Shown here one piece after another: positions 1-5,762 of a stretch of 7,196 nt of DNA. Under the pieces are notes generated by a model, which saw only the letters and a program-made list of their open reading frames with translations, made no database searches and was not told where the DNA came from. Positions within the stretch are counted from its first letter, which is position 1. Every line of letters starts with the position of its first letter. Where the stretch lies: positions 1 to 7,196 of the forward strand of contig JAGIAU010000113.1 in the NCBI GenBank assembly GCA_017744755.1, in the 5' to 3' direction. Position numbers and translations under genes: made by a program. This DNA is from Microbacteriaceae bacterium (lineage in GTDB: Bacteria; Actinomycetota; Actinomycetes; Actinomycetales; Microbacteriaceae).

Positions 1-1
1 G

Positions 2-271
2 GGGATCTCCCAGGAGGCCTACGAGGCCGGCGACGCGACCGCCGCCGCGATCATCGCGAGGCGACTGGACAAGCGGCAGAACGTCGTCCTCTGCTCCCAC
101 GGTCCCGTCATCCCGGAGCTCGTCGAGGCGATCCGGCACGGTGCGGCTGCGCACCGCGCCGGCCTGCTGCGCGCCTCGAGCCTCGCGACCGGCGAGTTCG
201 CCGTCTTCCACCTGACCGCCGAGACGACCAGGCCGCACCTCGTCGAGGTCGAGGTGCACGGCGCCGGTTGA
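2..271 (+). CDS. C-terminal part of a histidine-phosphatase domain protein, probably MutT1-like NUDIX hydrolase (5' truncated)
   Basis: The frame is open from the window edge and ends at TGA 269-271, leaving 89 codons of the C-terminus. The segment LCSHGPVIPELVEAI (about residues 37-51 of the fragment) matches the region around the second catalytic histidine of the histidine phosphatase (phosphoglycerate mutase-like) fold. Its form, Ser/Thr-His-x-Pro-Val-(Leu/Ile)-Pro, is the one I know from the C-terminal domain of actinobacterial MutT1 proteins, which pair an N-terminal NUDIX domain with this domain and clean up oxidised or damaged nucleotides. The NUDIX box itself would lie upstream and is not visible, so a stand-alone phosphatase remains possible. 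In related actinobacteria a gene of this kind often sits between ppk and pstS, which would fit a phosphate-metabolism neighbourhood; ppk is not in the window. It is separated from pstS by 172 nt containing the pst promoter, so it is probably not co-transcribed with pst. Confidence 0.7.
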   Translation, partial: GISQEAYEAGDATAAAIIARRLDKRQNVVLCSHGPVIPELVEAIRHGAAAHRAGLLRASSLATGEFAVFHLTAETTRPHLVEVEVHGAG

Positions 272-335
272 GCCTCCTCCCGACTCCGTGAGCGGGCCGG
301 GCGAGCGGAAGGGGCGGAACGTTCTCTCGGAGTCC

Positions 336-379
336 GTTCACCCCCCGTTCACCTGCGGACCCCGATTCGGACACCCGTC
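336..379 (+). promoter_or_regulatory. PHO-box-like 11-nt direct repeats (putative PhoP operator of pstSCAB)
   Basis: Two perfect GTTCACC heptamers start at 336 and 347, exactly 11 nt apart, forming units GTTCACCCCCC and GTTCACCTGCG. In the same register, the unit at 358 is degenerate and the unit at 369 (GGACACCCGTC) keeps 7 of 11 bases of the first unit. PhoP operators of actinobacteria such as Streptomyces are built of 11-nt direct repeats with a GTTCA-type core. The array ends 5 nt before a -10-like hexamer, so bound regulator would cover the -35 region, as at activated Pho promoters. The two central units are seen directly; the outer two and PhoP control are inference. Confidence 0.7.
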
Positions 380-384
380 GTGAT

Positions 385-390
385 TAGCGT
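385..390 (+). promoter_or_regulatory. Putative -10 box of the pstS promoter
   Basis: TAGCGT fits the actinobacterial -10 pattern TANNNT. There is no good -35 hexamer at the usual distance; the PHO-box-like array occupies that place, which suggests an activator-dependent promoter. It would give a 5' untranslated leader of roughly 45-50 nt, consistent with the ribosome binding site seen before pstS. Confidence 0.45.
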
Positions 391-431
391 TTCGCGCGGG
401 TCGCACCGGCCCGTGTTCTGAATCACATCCC

Positions 432-438
432 GAAGGGA
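432..438 (+). promoter_or_regulatory. Ribosome binding site of pstS
   Basis: GAAGGGA lies 5 nt before the GTG at 444 and supports this start, after which a complete lipoprotein signal peptide follows immediately. Confidence 0.65.
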
Positions 439-443
439 AACTC

Positions 444-1547
444 GTGAAGCTCACGAAGCTCGGCACCGTGGGTGCCATCGTCGCGGTCGGCGCGCTCGCG
501 CTCGCCGGCTGCGCGGCCAACGAGGGCGGCACCCCCGCCCCGACCGGCGACTCCTCGGAGGCCCCGGCGGTCACGCTGTCCGGCACCATCGCCGGCTCGG
601 GCGCCTCGTCGCAGGGCTCCGCGCAGACCGCGTGGATCACCGCGTTCCAGACGGCCAACCCCGGCGTGACCATCGAGTACGACGCGGCCGGCTCCGGCGC
701 GGGCCGGGAGGCGTTCATCGGCGGCGGCGTCGCCTACGCGGGCACCGACTCGGCGCTGAACGACGACGAGATCGCGGGCGGCTTCGCCGGCTGCGTCGAC
801 GACTCGTTCATCCAGGTCCCGGCGTTCATCGACCCGATCGCGGTCGTCTTCAACATCGAGGGCGTCACCGAGCTCAACCTCGACGCCGCGACGCTCGCCC
901 ACATCTTCAAGGGCGACATCACCGACTGGTCCGACCCCGCCATCGCCGCGCTCAACGACGGCTGGTCGGTCTCCGGCCCCATCACCGCCGTGCACCGCTC
1001 GGACGACTCGGGGACCACGAAGAACTTCGCGGACTACCTCTTCCAGGTCGCCCCGGACGTGTGGGACGCCAAGCCGGCCGACCCGTTCCCGTACACCACG
1101 GGCACCGGCGCCGCGAAGACCTCGGGCGTCATCGACGCGGTCACCAACGGCACGAACACCATCGGCTACGCCTCGGCCTCGGCCGCGGGTGACCTCGCCA
1201 CCGCGAAGATCAAGGTCGGCGACGAGTTCGTCGGCTTCACGCCGGAGGCCGCGGCCGCCGTCGTCGCCGAGTCCCCCGCCGCCGACAACGCCTCGGAGAC
1301 GAACCTCGCGATCAAGATCGACCGCAAGACGACGGACCCGACGCACTACCCGCTCGTCCTCGTCTCGTACATCGTCGCCTGCGGCGAGTACGCGGACGCC
1401 GAGGTCGCGCCGGTCGTCAAGGCCTACGTGTCCTACATCACCTCGGAGGAGGGCCAGGCGGTCGCCGCCGAGACCGGCGCCGCGCCGCTCTCGGCCGAGC
1501 AGATCGCCGCGGTCCAGGCCGTCGTCGACACCATCGTCGCCGAGTGA
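444..1547 (+). CDS. pstS: Phosphate ABC transporter substrate-binding lipoprotein PstS
   Basis: The 367-aa product binds phosphate outside the membrane and hands it to PstC/PstA. The start is GTG with a good ribosome binding site. A lipoprotein signal peptide is plain: positive n-region (MKLTK), hydrophobic stretch to residue 20, then lipobox LAGC with Cys23 as the lipidation site, followed by a flexible Ser/Pro/Thr linker to about residue 43. Phosphate-site motifs of the PstS family are in order: GSGASSQGS (51-59), AGSGAGREAF (82-91), GTDSAL (100-105), HRSDDSGTT (184-192) and GYAS (241-244). Length is normal for actinobacterial PstS. It is the first gene of pstSCAB, directly behind the PHO-box-like array, and is separated from pstC by a strong hairpin that probably lets pstS be made in excess. 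Induction on phosphate limitation is inferred from the promoter. Confidence 0.96.
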   Translation: MKLTKLGTVGAIVAVGALALAGCAANEGGTPAPTGDSSEAPAVTLSGTIAGSGASSQGSAQTAWITAFQTANPGVTIEYDAAGSGAGREAFIGGGVAYAGTDSALNDDEIAGGFAGCVDDSFIQVPAFIDPIAVVFNIEGVTELNLDAATLAHIFKGDITDWSDPAIAALNDGWSVSGPITAVHRSDDSGTTKNFADYLFQVAPDVWDAKPADPFPYTTGTGAAKTSGVIDAVTNGTNTIGYASASAAGDLATAKIKVGDEFVGFTPEAAAAVVAESPAADNASETNLAIKIDRKTTDPTHYPLVLVSYIVACGEYADAEVAPVVKAYVSYITSEEGQAVAAETGAAPLSAEQIAAVQAVVDTIVAE

Positions 1548-1564
1548 TCGGCACGAAGTAGCAT

Positions 1565-1610
1565 CGCGTGTGCGGGCTGCGGCGGACCCCGCCGCAGCCC
1601 GCATCACGCG
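1565..1610 (+). terminator. Very strong GC hairpin between pstS and pstC (partial terminator or mRNA-stabilising structure)
   Basis: A perfect 15-bp inverted repeat (1571-1585 with 1589-1603) closes a 3-nt loop, and after one bulged T (1604) six further pairs (CGCGTG 1565-1570 with CACGCG 1605-1610) extend it to 21 bp. No T-run follows, so it is not a classic intrinsic terminator. Between a binding-protein gene and its permease genes such hairpins commonly protect the upstream mRNA or reduce read-through, raising the amount of binding protein. Confidence 0.6.
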
Positions 1611-1663
1611 CGACCGGACCGGTCCGACGGTCCACTCCTCGCCACACCCCCTGAGAGCAGGAC

Positions 1664-2611
1664 ATGACCGCGACAGCGACGGAGCCGGGCAAGATCCGGG
1701 CGAAGGCCCGCCCCGGCGACACGACGTTCTTCGGCCTCGCCATCGGCGCCGGCAGCCTCATCCTCGTCGCCCTCGCGGCGGTCGCCGTCTTCCTCCTCGC
1801 CGAGGCGCTGCCCGCCTTCACCGCCGACACGACGGGCATGAACAGCAGCCCGGCCAACTTCTGGGCCTACGTCGGCCCGCTCGCCTTCGGCACCGTCTGG
1901 TCGTCGTTCCTCGCGCTCCTCTTCGCCGTGCCGCTCTCGCTCGGCATCGCGCTCTTCATCTCCCACTACGCTCCTCGCCGCATCGCCCAGGGCCTCGGCT
2001 ACGTCATCGACCTGCTCGCCGCGGTCCCCTCGGTCATCTTCGGCCTCTGGGGCATCAAGGTGCTGGCGCCCGCGATCGTCCCGCTCTTCGGCTGGCTGAA
2101 CGAGCACCTCGGCTGGCTGCCGTTCTTCGCCGGTCAGGTCGACTCCACCGGCCACACGATCCTCACGGTCGCGATCGTGCTCGCCGTCATGATCATCCCG
2201 ATCATCACCTCCCTCTGCCGTGAGATCTTCCTGCAGACGCCGAAGCTCCACGAGGAGGCGGCGCTCGCCCTCGGCGCGACCCGCTGGGAGATGATCAAGA
2301 TGGCGGTGCTGCCCTTCGGGCGCCCCGGCATCGTGTCCGCGACCATGCTCGGGCTCGGCCGCGCGCTCGGCGAGACGATGGTCGTGGCGATGCTGCTGTC
2401 GCCAGCCGTCGTCATCAACTTCGTCCTCACCTCGGGACAGAACCCGTCGACGATCGCCGGCAACATCGCGCTGCAGTTCCCCGAGGCGCACGGCGACGCG
2501 GTGAACATCCTCATCGCGACGGGCCTGATCCTCTTCGTCATCACCCTCGTGGTCAACTCGTTCGCGCGCTGGATCGTCGCCCGCCGCGCGGCCTTCTCGG
2601 GAGCGAACTGA
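1664..2611 (+). CDS. pstC: Phosphate ABC transporter permease PstC
   Basis: The 315-aa inner-membrane protein forms half of the phosphate channel with PstA. After a hydrophilic N-terminus, hydrophobic helices are seen at about residues 22-48, 72-100, 112-136, 164-184, 222-255 and 280-305. The cytoplasmic EAA loop that docks on the ATPase is at about 198-217 (EAALALGATRWEMIKMAVLP), followed by LGRALGETM (231-239), a signature of Pst permeases. The start ATG follows a purine-rich AGCAGGA a few bases upstream and agrees with the family length. Its stop is one base before the pstA start, so the two are probably translationally coupled. It lies 116 nt after pstS, downstream of the hairpin at 1565-1610; I see no separate promoter, so it should depend on read-through from pstS. 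Confidence 0.95.
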   Translation: MTATATEPGKIRAKARPGDTTFFGLAIGAGSLILVALAAVAVFLLAEALPAFTADTTGMNSSPANFWAYVGPLAFGTVWSSFLALLFAVPLSLGIALFISHYAPRRIAQGLGYVIDLLAAVPSVIFGLWGIKVLAPAIVPLFGWLNEHLGWLPFFAGQVDSTGHTILTVAIVLAVMIIPIITSLCREIFLQTPKLHEEAALALGATRWEMIKMAVLPFGRPGIVSATMLGLGRALGETMVVAMLLSPAVVINFVLTSGQNPSTIAGNIALQFPEAHGDAVNILIATGLILFVITLVVNSFARWIVARRAAFSGAN

Positions 2612-2612
2612 C

Positions 2613-3707
2613 ATGGCGGTCGCAACGGCCTCGAAGCGGACCGCGGTCCCCAACCGCCTGACGCACGGACGGCTCCCGAAGTGGGCGCCGTGGGTCATCC
2701 TCGCCGGATCCTGGATCGTCATGGGCACGATCGTCGCGATCGTCGGCGCCGCCGACGGCGCGGCCGACTTCAACATCGGACTCGCCGTCTTCCTCGGCCA
2801 GATCCTCTTCCTCGTCGCCGTCTGGGTCATCGCCTACCTCGTCGAGGGCGGCCGCCAGGCGAAGGACCGCTTCGTCACCGGGCTCGTCGGCACCGCCTTC
2901 GTCATCGCGCTCATCCCGCTGATCTCGCTCGCCTACACGGTCATCGTCAACGGCGCCGCGCGCTTCGACCTCACCTTCTTCACCTGGACGATGCGCAACG
3001 TCATCGGCGAGGGCGGCGGCGCGCTGCACGCGCTCGTCGGCACGCTGCAGATCACGCTGCTCGCGACGCTCATCTCCGTCCCGGTCGGCCTGCTCACCGC
3101 CGTCTACCTCGTCGAGTACGGACGCGGCTGGTTCGCGCGTTCTATCACGTTCCTCGTCGACGTCATGACCGGCATCCCGTCCATCGTCGCCGGCCTCTTC
3201 GCCTTCGCGCTCTTCGCGCTCATCACAGGCGAGGCCGGCTTCCGCTCCGGCTTCGGCGGCGCGGTGGCGCTCTCGCTCCTCATGATCCCGGTCGTCGTGC
3301 GCTCGAGCGAGGAGATGCTGCGCATCGTGCCGAACGAGCTCCGCGAGGCCTCCTACGCGCTCGGCGTGCCGAAGTACCGCACGATCCTGCGCATCGTCAT
3401 CCCGACGTCGATCGCCGGCATCGCGACCGGCGTCACGATCGCGATCGCCCGCATCATCGGCGAGACGGCTCCGCTGCTCATCATCGCCGGCACGTCGAAG
3501 AGCATGAACTGGAACCCGTTCGACGGCCGCATGATGACGCTCCCCGTCTTCGCCTACGACTCCTACACGACGTACGGCGTCGCGGACAAGGTCGCCCAGC
3601 AGGACCGCGCCTGGGCCGCCGCGCTGCTCCTCATCCTCATCGTCATGGTCCTCAACCTCCTCGCCCGTCTCATCGCGAAGTTCTTCGCGCCGAAGACCGG
3701 GCGCTGA
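2613..3707 (+). CDS. pstA: Phosphate ABC transporter permease PstA, with an N-terminal two-helix extension
   Basis: The 364-aa product is the second permease subunit. The EAA loop is at about residues 245-264 (EASYALGVPKYRTILRIVIP), and ARIIGETAPLL (289-299) is the PstA counterpart of the RALGET segment in PstC. Core helices lie near 92-122, 141-170, 180-212, 216-230, 265-298 and 332-357. The N-terminus carries two further hydrophobic segments (about 26-47 and 55-78) joined by a short acidic loop, so it is some 65-70 residues longer than the E. coli protein. Related actinobacterial PstA proteins have a similar extension as far as I recall. The start codon is one base after the pstC stop, so no later start is needed to make the layout work, though a shorter start cannot be excluded. 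Confidence 0.94.
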   Translation: MAVATASKRTAVPNRLTHGRLPKWAPWVILAGSWIVMGTIVAIVGAADGAADFNIGLAVFLGQILFLVAVWVIAYLVEGGRQAKDRFVTGLVGTAFVIALIPLISLAYTVIVNGAARFDLTFFTWTMRNVIGEGGGALHALVGTLQITLLATLISVPVGLLTAVYLVEYGRGWFARSITFLVDVMTGIPSIVAGLFAFALFALITGEAGFRSGFGGAVALSLLMIPVVVRSSEEMLRIVPNELREASYALGVPKYRTILRIVIPTSIAGIATGVTIAIARIIGETAPLLIIAGTSKSMNWNPFDGRMMTLPVFAYDSYTTYGVADKVAQQDRAWAAALLLILIVMVLNLLARLIAKFFAPKTGR

Positions 3708-3718
3708 CCGCGTCACCC

Positions 3719-3726
3719 GAAGGAAG
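3719..3726 (+). promoter_or_regulatory. Ribosome binding site of pstB
   Basis: GAAGGAAG ends 7 nt before the GTG at 3734. It decides the pstB start, because the same frame stays open far upstream through pstA out of frame and offers no other sensible start. Confidence 0.65.
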
Positions 3727-3733
3727 CCACCAA

Positions 3734-4513
3734 GTGTCGAAGCGCATCGAGGTCAAGGACCTCAACGTCTACTACGGCAAGTTCAAGGCCGTCGAGGGCG
3801 TCTCGCTGTCGATCGAGCCCCGCTCGGTCACCGCGTTCATCGGGCCGTCCGGCTGCGGCAAGTCGACGTTCCTCCGCACCCTGAACCGCATGCACGAGGT
3901 CATCCCCGGCGCCCGCGTCGAGGGCTCCGTCCTGGTCGACGGCGACGACCTGTACGGCGCCGGCGTCGACCCGGTGCTCGTGCGCCGTCAGGTCGGCATG
4001 GTGTTCCAGCGGCCGAACCCGTTCCCGACGATGTCGATCCGGGAGAACGTGCTCGCGGGCGTGAAGCTCAACAGCACCCGGATGTCGAAGTCCGATCAGG
4101 ACTCGCTCGTCGAGAAGTCGCTGCGCGGCGCCAACCTCTGGGAGGAGGTCAAGGACCGGCTCGACAAGCCCGGCTCGGGCCTCTCCGGCGGTCAGCAGCA
4201 GCGCCTCTGCATCGCCCGCGCCGTCGCCGTCTCCCCCGACATCATCCTGATGGACGAGCCGTGCTCGGCCCTCGACCCCATCTCGACGCTCGCGATCGAG
4301 GACCTCATCGAGGAGCTCAAGGTCGAGTACACGATCGTCATCGTCACGCACAACATGCAGCAGGCGTCGCGCGTCTCCGACAAGACCGCGTTCTTCAACA
4401 TCGCGGGCACCGGCAAGCCCGGCAAGCTCATCGAGTACGACGAGACGCAGAAGATCTTCTCGAACCCCTCGGTCCAGGCGACCGAGGACTACGTCTCCGG
4501 CAAGTTCGGGTGA
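3734..4513 (+). CDS. pstB: Phosphate ABC transporter ATPase PstB
   Basis: The 259-aa cytoplasmic ATPase drives phosphate import by PstSCA. All ATPase motifs are intact: Walker A GPSGCGKST (37-45), Q-loop Gln92 in VFQRPNPFPTMSI, signature LSGGQQQR (150-157), Walker B IILMDEP (170-176), D-loop SALD (178-181) and switch His206. The FQRPNPFP-M-SI stretch and the DEPCSALDPI segment are typical of PstB rather than other ABC ATPases. GTG 3734 is chosen as start because of the ribosome binding site at 3719-3726 and because family members begin just before a (I/V)EVKDLNVYYG strand; the frame is open upstream only as an overlap with pstA. It follows pstA by 26 nt and closes the operon; phoU is not next to it. 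Confidence 0.96.
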   Translation: MSKRIEVKDLNVYYGKFKAVEGVSLSIEPRSVTAFIGPSGCGKSTFLRTLNRMHEVIPGARVEGSVLVDGDDLYGAGVDPVLVRRQVGMVFQRPNPFPTMSIRENVLAGVKLNSTRMSKSDQDSLVEKSLRGANLWEEVKDRLDKPGSGLSGGQQQRLCIARAVAVSPDIILMDEPCSALDPISTLAIEDLIEELKVEYTIVIVTHNMQQASRVSDKTAFFNIAGTGKPGKLIEYDETQKIFSNPSVQATEDYVSGKFG

Positions 4514-4574
4514 TCAGGCGGGTCGGGCAGCCCTGAGCGAGCGCCGCGAGACGAAGGGCGCGTCGAGACCTCGC

Positions 4575-4580
4575 TACGCT
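4575..4580 (+). promoter_or_regulatory. Putative -10 box for a leaderless transcript of the 4587 gene
   Basis: TACGCT (TANNNT) is followed by exactly 6 nt and then ATG 4587, so transcription would begin at or next to the A of the start codon. No Shine-Dalgarno sequence fits between. I see no convincing -35 element. Confidence 0.5.
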
Positions 4581-4586
4581 GAACGC

Positions 4587-4892
4587 ATGCCCGAGAAGTC
4601 CGAGCTCGACAAGGCCGCCGAGTGGCTCGACCGGCTCGTCAACGATCGGACCGCGCCGGGCCGCGTGACCGTCGTCGCCGTGAACGAGGTCGCTCCGAAG
4701 CCGCGCTACCAGGACTGCCGCATGACGGCGCGGATCGAGGCCGCGGGCCTGGAGACGGTCGAGCTGGAGCTCGAGTACATGGTCCGACGGGAGTACTGGC
4801 CGGCGGTCGGCGACATCCTGCCGGCGACGGTGCACCTCGACCATCCGGAACGCACCGAGATCGCCTGGGAGCGGGTCCCGAAGCGGGGATAG
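4587..4892 (+). CDS. Small hypothetical actinobacterial protein (101 aa)
   Basis: I do not recognise this protein with certainty. It begins with a charged, probably helical N-terminus (about 1-20), then strand-rich sequence: VTVVAVNEV (27-35), RMTARIEAAG (45-54), VELELEYMVRREYWP (57-71), a Gly-Asp turn (GDILPATV), and a close HPERTEIAWERVP (85-97). The pattern of a short beta-rich domain with a PAxVxxDHPERxEIxW ending resembles small OB-like domains found in many actinobacterial membrane and secreted proteins, where the last part reads as a Val-Asp-Pro-x-x-Pro segment ending in Asp/Ala-Trp. There is no signal peptide or membrane segment. It probably has its own leaderless promoter rather than belonging to the pst operon, from which it is separated by 73 nt. 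It faces the gene at 5004-5633. Confidence 0.75.
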   Translation: MPEKSELDKAAEWLDRLVNDRTAPGRVTVVAVNEVAPKPRYQDCRMTARIEAAGLETVELELEYMVRREYWPAVGDILPATVHLDHPERTEIAWERVPKRG

Positions 4893-4925
4893 CACCGGAC
4901 CGCGGTCGACGCCTCTCGGCGCAAG

Positions 4926-4940
4926 GCCGCTCTCGGCGGC
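4926..4940. terminator. Short GC hairpin between convergent genes
   Basis: GCCGC 4926-4930 pairs with GCGGC 4936-4940 around a 5-nt loop, in the 111-nt gap between two genes that face each other. It could help end transcription from either side, but no T-run follows on either strand, so this is weak. Confidence 0.3.
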
Positions 4941-5003
4941 TGAAGTTGGAGCCCGGGGTCACCGCGGCCCGGCCGGACCATTGTACGCGGCGGCCCTTCG
5001 CGT

Positions 5004-5633
5004 TCAGTCGAGCCGGCCCGCCTCCTCCAGGCGTGCGGCCGCCGCGAGCTCCGCGGCGATCGTGCTGAGCCGCGCCGCCCGCGTCGTGAACGCCGTCGCG
5101 CGGTCCGGGGCGACGAGGTCCGAGGCGTCCGCCTCGCCGAGCGTCCCGGCCGCGAGGATGCGACAGCTCGCGGCGGCGCGGTGCAGCGCGTCGGCGAGGT
5201 CGCCGGTGAACGCCCCCCGCAGGATCCGGTCGGCGAGGTCCGCGAGCTCCGCGGGGCCGACCGGGCTCGGCGCGCCCGCGATGGCCCGGTCGGCGGTCTC
5301 GAGCGCCTCGCTGCCGCGCTGGAACGCGTTCGCCGCGCCGGCCGGGTCCTGACGCACGAGCGCGCGGAGCAGGTAGAGCCGCCACAGCGCGCCGGGCAGC
5401 GATTCGGGCGCGGCGGCGGCCCACAGCTCCGCGAGGGCGTCGATGCCGTGCTCGTCGGTGTACGCGATCATCCGCTCGACGAGCTCCCCGGCGCCGGCCT
5501 CGTGCCCTCGGTCCACGAGGGTCCGCGCGGTCTCGTGCGCGATCGCGTACAGCTTCGCGGGGTCCTCCGACCCGATGTACGCCTCGAAGCGGTGCCCTTC
5601 GAACCGGGTCGGCTTGTGGAAGTCGCGGCTCAT
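5004..5633 (-). CDS. Conserved hypothetical helical protein of Actinobacteria (209 aa)
   Basis: The product starts MSRDFHKPTRFEGHRF and seems wholly alpha-helical and soluble, with no signal peptide or membrane helix. Recognisable blocks are ETARTLVDRG (35-44), YTDEHGIDALAELWAAA (58-74), SLPGALWRLYLLRALVRQDP (78-97), ADLADRILRGAFTGDLADALHRAAA (130-154) and a C-terminal Ala-rich helix ending ARLEEAGRLD. From memory, close relatives in Microbacteriaceae are often labelled 'DNA-directed RNA polymerase subunit beta' in databases; nothing here resembles RpoB, so I consider that label wrong and leave function open. ATG 5633 is chosen because a -10 hexamer sits exactly 6 nt upstream. It converges with the 4587 gene and is divergent from the tRNA-Lys gene. 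Confidence 0.85.
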   Translation of the reverse strand: MSRDFHKPTRFEGHRFEAYIGSEDPAKLYAIAHETARTLVDRGHEAGAGELVERMIAYTDEHGIDALAELWAAAAPESLPGALWRLYLLRALVRQDPAGAANAFQRGSEALETADRAIAGAPSPVGPAELADLADRILRGAFTGDLADALHRAAASCRILAAGTLGEADASDLVAPDRATAFTTRAARLSTIAAELAAAARLEEAGRLD

Positions 5634-5639
5634 CCCGCG

Positions 5640-5645
5640 AGCCTA
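5640..5645 (-). promoter_or_regulatory. Putative -10 box for a leaderless transcript of the 5633 gene
   Basis: On the minus strand TAGGCT is followed by 6 nt and then the ATG at 5633-5631. No ribosome binding site fits in the gap. The -35 region is not convincing. Confidence 0.5.
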
Positions 5646-5728
5646 CGCGCGCCTCCTGCGGCAGCGCCTCAGCCGGGGGCCGGCCAGCGAGTTGTGGAGG
5701 AGGAGACGTGATGAGTGCCTGTGAGGGG

Positions 5729-5756
5729 ATGACGGAACGACCACCCCTGGTACGGT
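5729..5756 (+). promoter_or_regulatory. Promoter of the tRNA-Lys gene
   Basis: A -35-like ATGACG (5729-5734) is separated by 16 nt from TACGGT (5751-5756), a TANNNT -10 box. The expected start of transcription falls at or next to G5763, the first base of the mature tRNA, so the primary transcript would have little or no 5' leader. Inferred from spacing only. Confidence 0.5.
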
Positions 5757-5762
5757 GGACAG

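Noticed and set aside
282..334. 7-bp inverted repeat GACTCCG/CGGAGTC between the MutT1-like gene and pstS
   Set aside because: The arms are separated by about 39 nt with no inner pairing and no T-run, so it is weak as a terminator and likely chance in this GC content.
423..1607. Long minus-strand open frame over pstS, and similar long Arg/Asp-rich frames over pstC, pstA and the ICL/PEPM gene
   Set aside because: High-GC codon bias leaves long open shadows on the other strand. The proteins are low-complexity Arg/Gly/Asp-rich, while the sense frames are recognisable families.
4541..4561. Possible hairpin GCGCC/GGCGC after pstB as operon terminator
   Set aside because: Only 5 bp with an 11-nt loop, no T-run, and it overlaps the likely promoter region of the next gene.
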